The notes under the pieces are model-generated. The model saw only the letters and a program-made list of their open reading frames with translations. It searched no databases and was not told the origin of the DNA. Position numbers and translations under genes: made by a program. A stretch of DNA of 64,000 nucleotides from Microbacterium sp. XT11 (GTDB lineage Bacteria > Actinomycetota > Actinomycetes > Actinomycetales > Microbacteriaceae): NCBI RefSeq assembly GCF_001513675.1, contig NZ_CP013859.1, positions 3,225,081-3,289,080 on the forward strand, in the 5' to 3' direction. This document shows positions 59,031 to 64,000 of this stretch, one piece after another (position 1 is the first letter of the stretch; every line of letters begins with the position of its first letter).

Positions 59031-59750
59031 TCAGAGCAGCGGCGTGACGAGCTCGGTGCCCGCCACCCGCACCGTGACCACCTGGCCGGGGTGTACGGGC
59101 GCCTGCGAGTACGGCGCCCCGGTCATGACGATGTCGCCCGGCCCGAGCGGCATCCACCGACTCGCATACTCCAGGCACTCCCTGATCGAGACGGGCAGCT
59201 CGCGGCTGCTCGTGCGGGACACGGCCCGGCCGTCGACATCGACCTCGAGCTCCACGTCGTCGATACCGGCCGATGTGTCGATCCAGGGCGCGAGGGGTGT
59301 GTAGCCCCGGCCCGCCTTGGACTCGAAGTTGCGCGGGTCGTGGGCGTTGCGTTCAGGACTCGACAGGTCGTTCACGGCGGTGATCCCGAGAACATACTCA
59401 TGTGCCTTCGCGGCAGTGAGGCCGTCGGTCGCCCGTCCGATCACGACGCAGATCTCGCCCTCGGCGACCGCTGCGCCCGCATCGCGGCGCAGTGCCACGG
59501 GCTTCCCTCCTGCCACGACGGTGCGGGGGTTCTTCAGCCACGCCTGCACGGGCGACGGATGCTCCGGCCCGTTCTGCGCGATCCCCACCACCACGAGCGG
59601 CGCCACGGGCGCCATGAGGTCGCCGGCGACGACGGCTCCTTCGTCTTCGGGCGCCAGCCCGCTGAAGGGGTCGGCCGTGACGATCATCGCGTCGCCGTCG
59701 CGACGCACCCATCGCGTTCCGCCCGTCGTCGCGACGCGCCCCAGCAGCAT
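59031..59750 (-). CDS. Fumarylacetoacetate hydrolase family protein
   Basis: A 239-residue FAH-fold enzyme. The metal ligand region reads GEICVVIGRATDG, followed by HEYVLGITAVNDLSSPE and the Lys-Gly element KAGRGYTPLAPW; GDIVMTGAPYSQAP is the C-terminal motif. Members cleave or isomerise 2-keto acids. ATG 59750 shares one base with the idnO-like stop, so it belongs to the sugar-acid operon. It is not part of the standard idonate pathway; it may handle a keto-acid product. Confidence 0.83.
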   Translation of the reverse strand: MLLGRVATTGGTRWVRRDGDAMIVTADPFSGLAPEDEGAVVAGDLMAPVAPLVVVGIAQNGPEHPSPVQAWLKNPRTVVAGGKPVALRRDAGAAVAEGEICVVIGRATDGLTAAKAHEYVLGITAVNDLSSPERNAHDPRNFESKAGRGYTPLAPWIDTSAGIDDVELEVDVDGRAVSRTSSRELPVSIRECLEYASRWMPLGPGDIVMTGAPYSQAPVHPGQVVTVRVAGTELVTPLL

Positions 59751-60535
59751 CAGACGACCGCCGTCATGCCGCCGTCGACGAACAGGGTCTGCCCGTTGAC
59801 GAAGTCGCTCGCGGAGCTCGCCAGGAAGACGGCCGCTCCGACGAGGTCGCGCGTGTCTCCCCAGCGTCCGGCCGGAGTGCGCTCGCGCACCCACCGGGAG
59901 AAATCCTCGTCGTCGACGAGCGCCCGGGTGAGGTCGGTCGCGAAGTAGCCGGGGGCGATGGCGTTCGCCTGGATGCCGTGCGGGGCCAAGTCCGCGCACA
60001 GCCCCTTCGTGAACATGACCACGGCGCCTTTGGTGGCCGCGTAGGCCGCGATCGACGGACGGGCGAGCTGTGACTGCACACTGCCGATCTGGATGATCTT
60101 GCCGCTGCCGCGCGCGATCATTCCTGCCGCCACACGCCGCGACAGGTGGAACACGCTCGCGAGGTTCGTCTGCACGAGCGCGTCCCAGTCGTCATCCGAG
60201 AACTCGGCGATCGGCGCGCGGCGCTGCACTCCCGCGTTGTTGACGAGGATGTCGGGGGTGCCCACGAGTCGTTCGACCTCGCCCATGCCGGCGTCGACCG
60301 ATGCGGAGTCCGACACGTCGAACACCACGCTCCGAGTCTCGGCGCCGGTGGCGTGCGCGATCTCGGCGGCTGCCGCACGGGCCTTGGCCGCATCGCGACC
60401 GTGCACGACGACGCTGGCTCCTGCGCCGGCCAACCCCTCGGCGAGAGCGCGGCCGATGCCCTGACTCGACCCCGTGACGAGGGCCGCCCGTCCGGAGAGA
60501 TCGAAGGCCGCAAGGCCCGCGGGCAGAGCCGTCAC
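59750..60535 (-). CDS. idnO: SDR oxidoreductase, gluconate 5-dehydrogenase-like
   Basis: A 261-residue short-chain dehydrogenase with VTGSSQGIGRALAEGLA, NNAGVQRR and the active Ser-Tyr-Lys in GSVQSQLARPSIAAY plus AATKGAV. The QS-LARP segment is what I expect of 5-keto-D-gluconate reductases. It would turn 5-ketogluconate into gluconate for GntK. GTG 60535 overlaps the transporter stop by four bases. Confidence 0.85.
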   Translation of the reverse strand: MTALPAGLAAFDLSGRAALVTGSSQGIGRALAEGLAGAGASVVVHGRDAAKARAAAAEIAHATGAETRSVVFDVSDSASVDAGMGEVERLVGTPDILVNNAGVQRRAPIAEFSDDDWDALVQTNLASVFHLSRRVAAGMIARGSGKIIQIGSVQSQLARPSIAAYAATKGAVVMFTKGLCADLAPHGIQANAIAPGYFATDLTRALVDDEDFSRWVRERTPAGRWGDTRDLVGAAVFLASSASDFVNGQTLFVDGGMTAVV

Positions 60536-61944
60536 GGCGCCACGGCCTTGATCGACACGGTGGTGGCGAACACGTCGTCGCCGCCCTCGGTGCGCGAGAC
60601 CTTGATGGCGTCGTCGATGCGGGTGAGGTCGCGTCGGAGCGTCTCCGGTGCGAGGAACGTGCACGCCGTCGTGATGAGGGCGAGCGTCGCCATGTACGTG
60701 GCCAGCAGGATCCAGTTGCCGCCGCTCACGGCGATCAGGTAGGCGCCGAGGACGCCGGCGAGTCCTCCGGCCAGCACGGCCGAGATCTCACGGGCCATCG
60801 CGACGCCCAGATAGCGGTGACGGTTGCCGAAGAGCTCGGGCAGCATCGCGCACTGCGGGCCGAGCATCGTGTTCACCGCGACGCCGATGCCGACCGCGAT
60901 GACCGCGACGGCGAGCACGTGGTTGCCCAGCGACAGCATCCACCACGCGGGGAAGGTGTAGACCAGCATGAAGACCGAACCGGCCCGGTAGACCGTGCGT
61001 CGGCCGAAGCGGTCGGACAGGTGACCGGCGAACGGAACCGAGAACACGCCGATCAGCGAGCCGATCGTGACACCCCACGTGAGGAGGCTCTTGTCGGCGG
61101 CGTCGCCGAGCACGGAGACGAAGAAGGCGAGGCTGAGCGTCTGGAACATGTACGAGCCGCCGTTCTCCGCCATGCGCAGCCCGACGCCGACGATCACGCC
61201 GGGGAGTCCGTGCGTGAAGATGTCGCGGATGGGCCGGTCGGCGATCTGCTCGTGCTTCTCGAGCTCGATGAAGGTCGGCGTCTCGCGCAGGCGCATGCGG
61301 ATGAACAGCGCGAGCATGATGAGCACGAACGACGCGAGGAACGGCACCCGCCATCCCCACGACAGCAGCTGGTCGCTCGGCAGCAGCGCGATGCCGCTGA
61401 ACACGAGGGCGGCAAGCAGCGTGCCCGCCTGGATGCCGATGAACGGCAGTGCGGCGAAGAAGCCGCGGCGCTTGATGGGGGCGTACTCCGCCATCAGCAC
61501 GGTCGCGCCGGCCTGTTCGGCCCCGGCGCCGAAGCCCTGCAGCAGCCTCAGCAGGACGAGGATGATCGGCGCCCAGATTCCGATGATCTCGTAGGTCGGC
61601 AGGAGGCCGATCGCCGTGGAGGCTCCGCCCATCAGGAGGATGGTGACGACGAGGACCCACTTGCGGCCGAGCTTGTCACCGAGCACGCCGAAGAACAGTC
61701 CGCCGAACGGTCGCGCGAGGAAGCCGACCCCGAACGTGGCGAACGCGAGGACCGTCGCCATGCCCGGGTCTCCCTGCGGGAAGAAGAGGACGTTGAAGAT
61801 CAGAGCGGTCGACAGGCCGTACAGGGCGAAGTCGAAGTACTCGAGTGCGCTGCCGAGGCTCGACGCGAGCGTGGCGCGGCGCAGGTTCGCAGCGTATTCC
61901 GGGTCATCGGATGCTGCGCGGGGTGTCGTACGGGTGTCGGTCAC
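60532..61944 (-). CDS. MFS transporter, metabolite:H+ symporter family
   Basis: A 12-helix carrier of about 470 residues in the citrate/shikimate/proline MHS family: SSLGSALEYFDFALYGL, GFLARPFGGLFFGVLGDKLGR and LLRLLQGFGAGAEQAG. I prefer GTG 61944, because AAGGAG lies six bases upstream; ATG 61950, two codons earlier, directly abuts that motif. It opens the five-gene operon down to gntK, so it likely imports the sugar acid. An IclR-type palindrome lies upstream. Confidence 0.86.
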   Translation of the reverse strand: MTDTRTTPRAASDDPEYAANLRRATLASSLGSALEYFDFALYGLSTALIFNVLFFPQGDPGMATVLAFATFGVGFLARPFGGLFFGVLGDKLGRKWVLVVTILLMGGASTAIGLLPTYEIIGIWAPIILVLLRLLQGFGAGAEQAGATVLMAEYAPIKRRGFFAALPFIGIQAGTLLAALVFSGIALLPSDQLLSWGWRVPFLASFVLIMLALFIRMRLRETPTFIELEKHEQIADRPIRDIFTHGLPGVIVGVGLRMAENGGSYMFQTLSLAFFVSVLGDAADKSLLTWGVTIGSLIGVFSVPFAGHLSDRFGRRTVYRAGSVFMLVYTFPAWWMLSLGNHVLAVAVIAVGIGVAVNTMLGPQCAMLPELFGNRHRYLGVAMAREISAVLAGGLAGVLGAYLIAVSGGNWILLATYMATLALITTACTFLAPETLRRDLTRIDDAIKVSRTEGGDDVFATTVSIKAVAP

Positions 61945-62008
61945 TGCCATCTCCTTCGATCGGCTTCGCCAGCGGCGTGCGCACGACTTTACCAGCCGAT
62001 TGGATTGG

Positions 62009-62024
62009 GTTCAACCCTTTGAAC
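62009..62024. promoter_or_regulatory. Candidate IclR operator upstream of the sugar-acid operon
   Basis: GTTCAA and TTGAAC form a perfect 6-bp inverted repeat around CCCT, about 65 bases before the transporter start and about 70 after the stop of the IclR gene. It is the only AT-richer palindrome in this gap. Confidence 0.45.
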
Positions 62025-62092
62025 AGAAGGCACGCGCGCGACATCACTGACCTCGGTCGCCGACGGTCATCGAACGCGGGCGGCGTCCCGCG

Positions 62093-62881
62093 TCAGCGCC
62101 GGGCCGCGGCGCTGAAGGGGTTGGTGAGCGCCGTCGCCGCGTCGCGCAGCGCCTCCCCCACGCGCTCGATGCGCTCATACTCGGCTTCGGCAGCGCGGAT
62201 GGCGACACCGAGGGCGAGCGGCGGATCAGACGGCGCCCATCCGGGAAGAGCGACGGCGACGCCGACGACCCCGCGGAACGACTCCTCGGCATCGAGGGCC
62301 CACCCCCGCTTGCGGGCAGCGGCGAGGGATTCCAGGAGTCCGGCAAGGGTCGTCGTGCTGCGCTCGGTCAGCGCCGGGAAGACGGCATCCTCCCCCAGCA
62401 GGGCGACCACCTCGTCGTCGGTCATCGCAGCCAGGAGCGCGCGACCCGTCGCAGAGAGCGCCGCCGGAAGGCGCGACCCGAGCGGCGTACCGAGGCGCAG
62501 AGTCCGCGACCCCTCGTGCCGGGCGAGGTAGAGCGCATCCGCGCCGTCGAGCATGGCGACCTGCACCAGCTCGGAGCTCAGCACCGGCGACGCCTCGCAG
62601 ACGCTGTAGAACTCGCGGATCTGATTGAACTGCGCGGCGAACGCACCCCCGAGCTCCGCGGTGCGCAGGCCGAGGCGATATCCCTGGGCCGTGCGCTCGA
62701 TCATCCCTCCCGCCTCGAGTGCGAGGCAGAGGTTCGCGGTCGACGACTTCGCCAGTCCGAGACCGCCGGCGAGCTCCGTCAGGGTTCGCGGTCCTCCTGC
62801 GTCGGCGAGCAGGCCGAGCAGACGGATGCTGCGGGTCACGGCCGGAGCGGGATCGCGCCCGTCCCTGCTGTCGTCGTCCAT
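62093..62881 (-). CDS. IclR family transcriptional regulator
   Basis: A 262-residue regulator: N-terminal winged helix (about 14-75, TLTELAGGLGLAKSSTANLCLAL) and the IclR effector domain (about 90-250, SRLPAALSATGRALLAA and GWALDAEES). It is on the same strand as the transporter operon, with a candidate operator between, and follows the hydroxyacid dehydrogenase gene by 18 bases. Likely controls the sugar-acid genes in response to a pathway acid. ATG 62881 has GGAGG upstream. Confidence 0.9.
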   Translation of the reverse strand: MDDDSRDGRDPAPAVTRSIRLLGLLADAGGPRTLTELAGGLGLAKSSTANLCLALEAGGMIERTAQGYRLGLRTAELGGAFAAQFNQIREFYSVCEASPVLSSELVQVAMLDGADALYLARHEGSRTLRLGTPLGSRLPAALSATGRALLAAMTDDEVVALLGEDAVFPALTERSTTTLAGLLESLAAARKRGWALDAEESFRGVVGVAVALPGWAPSDPPLALGVAIRAAEAEYERIERVGEALRDAATALTNPFSAAARR

Positions 62882-62899
62882 GCGCTCCTCCGCGGCTGA

Positions 62900-63958
62900 T
62901 CAGTAGAACTCGACCGTATCGACCACGGAGCGCAGAGGCAGCCCATCGAGCAGGCGCGCCGCGTTCTCGGCGAACCGGCGGGCGATGCGCTCCTCCTCCT
63001 TCGAGCTGAGCGCGGCGGTGTGCGGGCTCACCAGCACGCGCGGATGCGTCCACAGCGCCGAGTCCTGCGGGAGCGGTTCGACCTCGAAGACATCGAGGGC
63101 CGCGAACGAGACCCGGCCGTCGTCGAGAGCCGCCAGCAAGGCGCTCTCATCGATCACGGTGCCGCGTCCGACGCTCGCCAGCACCGCACCGGGCTTGATC
63201 GCGTCGAACACCTCCGCGCCGACGAGGTGGTGGGTCTGGTCGGTGCCGGGGAGGGTCACCACGACCGCGTCCACCTCGCGCACGGCGTCGACGAGCTCGT
63301 CGAGCGGAACCAGGCGATCGACGCCCTCGACGGGCTCACCGGAGCGCGTCGTCCCCCACACACGTGCACCGAGCGCGTGGAAGCGGCGAGCGCACTCGGC
63401 GCCGATGCCGCCGAGCCCCACCACCAGCACCGTCATCTCGTCGATCTGCCGCATCTCCCAGCGCTCTGGCCAGGTGCGCGCGCGCTGGTCGTCGAGAAGC
63501 CGCGGCAGCCCCTTGGCCCCTGCCAGAATGCCGAACACCGCGAACTCGGCCAGCGGGCCACCGTGCACTCCGGCGCTCGTCGTGAACACGATCCGGTCGA
63601 GGTCGGCGCGATCCAGCCCCGCCGCCTTGACCTGACTGCCCCCGCCCGCGGCCGTCGTCATCACCCACCGCAGACGCGGGTTCGCCGCGACGGTGCGCGC
63701 GAGCGCCGCCGGGTCGACGTCGGGGATCCCGAACAGCGCGTCGGCCGAATCGACCATCGCGTCGAACGCGGCCTGCTGCTCCGGAGTCCGCACGTGGTCG
63801 GGGTCGCCCGACCAGTCGGCCGGCCCGCGCATGGGTCGCATCAGCGAGTGGTCGCGCACCATCTCGACGCGCGGCTCGAGCTCTTCGATCAGTCTGCAGA
63901 GGTCCTCGGCCAGCGGCACGGCCGCGACGGCGCGGAGACGATCCTGGGTGTCGGCCAT
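62900..63958 (-). CDS. D-2-hydroxyacid dehydrogenase (NAD-dependent)
   Basis: A 352-residue enzyme of the D-isomer family: cofactor site VLVVGLGGIGAECARRF, and the catalytic Arg-Glu-His set in LASVGRGTVIDE, LDVFEVEPLP and LVSPHTAALS. The extended N-terminus (to about residue 90) is usual for glyoxylate/hydroxypyruvate reductase-like members. It precedes iclR by 18 bases and has a GAGGAGG ribosome site. Given the operon it may reduce a keto-acid of the sugar-acid route; the substrate cannot be read. Confidence 0.88.
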   Translation of the reverse strand: MADTQDRLRAVAAVPLAEDLCRLIEELEPRVEMVRDHSLMRPMRGPADWSGDPDHVRTPEQQAAFDAMVDSADALFGIPDVDPAALARTVAANPRLRWVMTTAAGGGSQVKAAGLDRADLDRIVFTTSAGVHGGPLAEFAVFGILAGAKGLPRLLDDQRARTWPERWEMRQIDEMTVLVVGLGGIGAECARRFHALGARVWGTTRSGEPVEGVDRLVPLDELVDAVREVDAVVVTLPGTDQTHHLVGAEVFDAIKPGAVLASVGRGTVIDESALLAALDDGRVSFAALDVFEVEPLPQDSALWTHPRVLVSPHTAALSSKEEERIARRFAENAARLLDGLPLRSVVDTVEFY

Positions 63959-64000
63959 GGCGTGTTGCCTCCTCGGGAGTACTCTCGTTCCGGCGAGTCT

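Noticed and set aside
62000..62030. tRNA T-arm (GGTTCAACCC)
   Set aside because: The stems around it do not pair in cloverleaf geometry and no acceptor or anticodon arm is present.

Overview
The window is a gap-free stretch of high-GC chromosome with dense, short-spaced genes and frequent GTG starts. Gene content (Ku plus a three-domain LigD, acyl-CoA carboxylase with an epsilon subunit, LpdA-type quinone reductase, DUF3039, sdhCDAB, trimeric-type PNP) points to an actinomycete. The best guess is family Microbacteriaceae, probably Microbacterium or a close relative. I see no rRNA, tRNA, insertion sequence, prophage, integrase or CRISPR array. This is core chromosome, and no intergenic gap exceeds 300 bases.

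Layout. 1-4015: DedA protein and a divergent ku/ligD end-joining pair. 4037-8901: cation exporter, murI-rph-rdgB, pncB and DUF3039. 8941-12308: an ABC exporter whose ATPase carries a very long low-complexity N-terminus. 12560-16151: sugar-nucleotide transferase, an unknown protein, pccB and accE; accA3 lies apart at 22728. 16345-22649: ROK regulator, a two-component system with a second kinase-like membrane protein, an rRNA/tRNA methyltransferase and maf. 24563-28844: lpdA, then pnp, a phosphosugar mutase and an HPr. 28872-36480: a mannitol phosphotransferase locus holding its regulator, an orphan IIB, HPr, enzyme I, MtlA, MtlF and MtlD. 36578-38743: flavin monooxygenase and PfkB kinase. 38771-48016: a nucleoside uptake and salvage operon (BMP lipoprotein, ATPase, two permeases, cdd, deoA, add, polysaccharide deacetylase). 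48185-55707: manC, sdhCDAB, xthA, trpS. 55788-57414: pth, rplY and a 41-residue ORF. 57466-63958: a sugar-acid locus resembling the L-idonate/gluconate pathway.

How the parts work together. Mannitol is phosphorylated by a complete PEP chain (EI, HPr, MtlF, MtlA) and oxidised by MtlD, under a PRD-type activator. Nucleosides enter through the BMP-type ABC importer and are deaminated or phosphorolysed by Cdd, Add, DeoA and Pnp; the sugar phosphates can pass to the mutase. L-idonate would be oxidised to 5-ketogluconate (IdnD-like), reduced to gluconate (IdnO-like) and phosphorylated (GntK).

The most consistent DNA-level signal is a promoter rule. Seventeen genes that start transcription units have a TAnnnT hexamer 6-8 bases before the start codon, as expected for leaderless mRNAs, and this decides several starts. 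I found no convincing undescribed multi-gene system. The items most worth a second look are the histone-H1-like tail on the ABC ATPase, the paired intact and degenerate sensor kinases, overlapping divergent -10 elements at maf, a Zur-like box beside the cation exporter, and the orphan PTS components.
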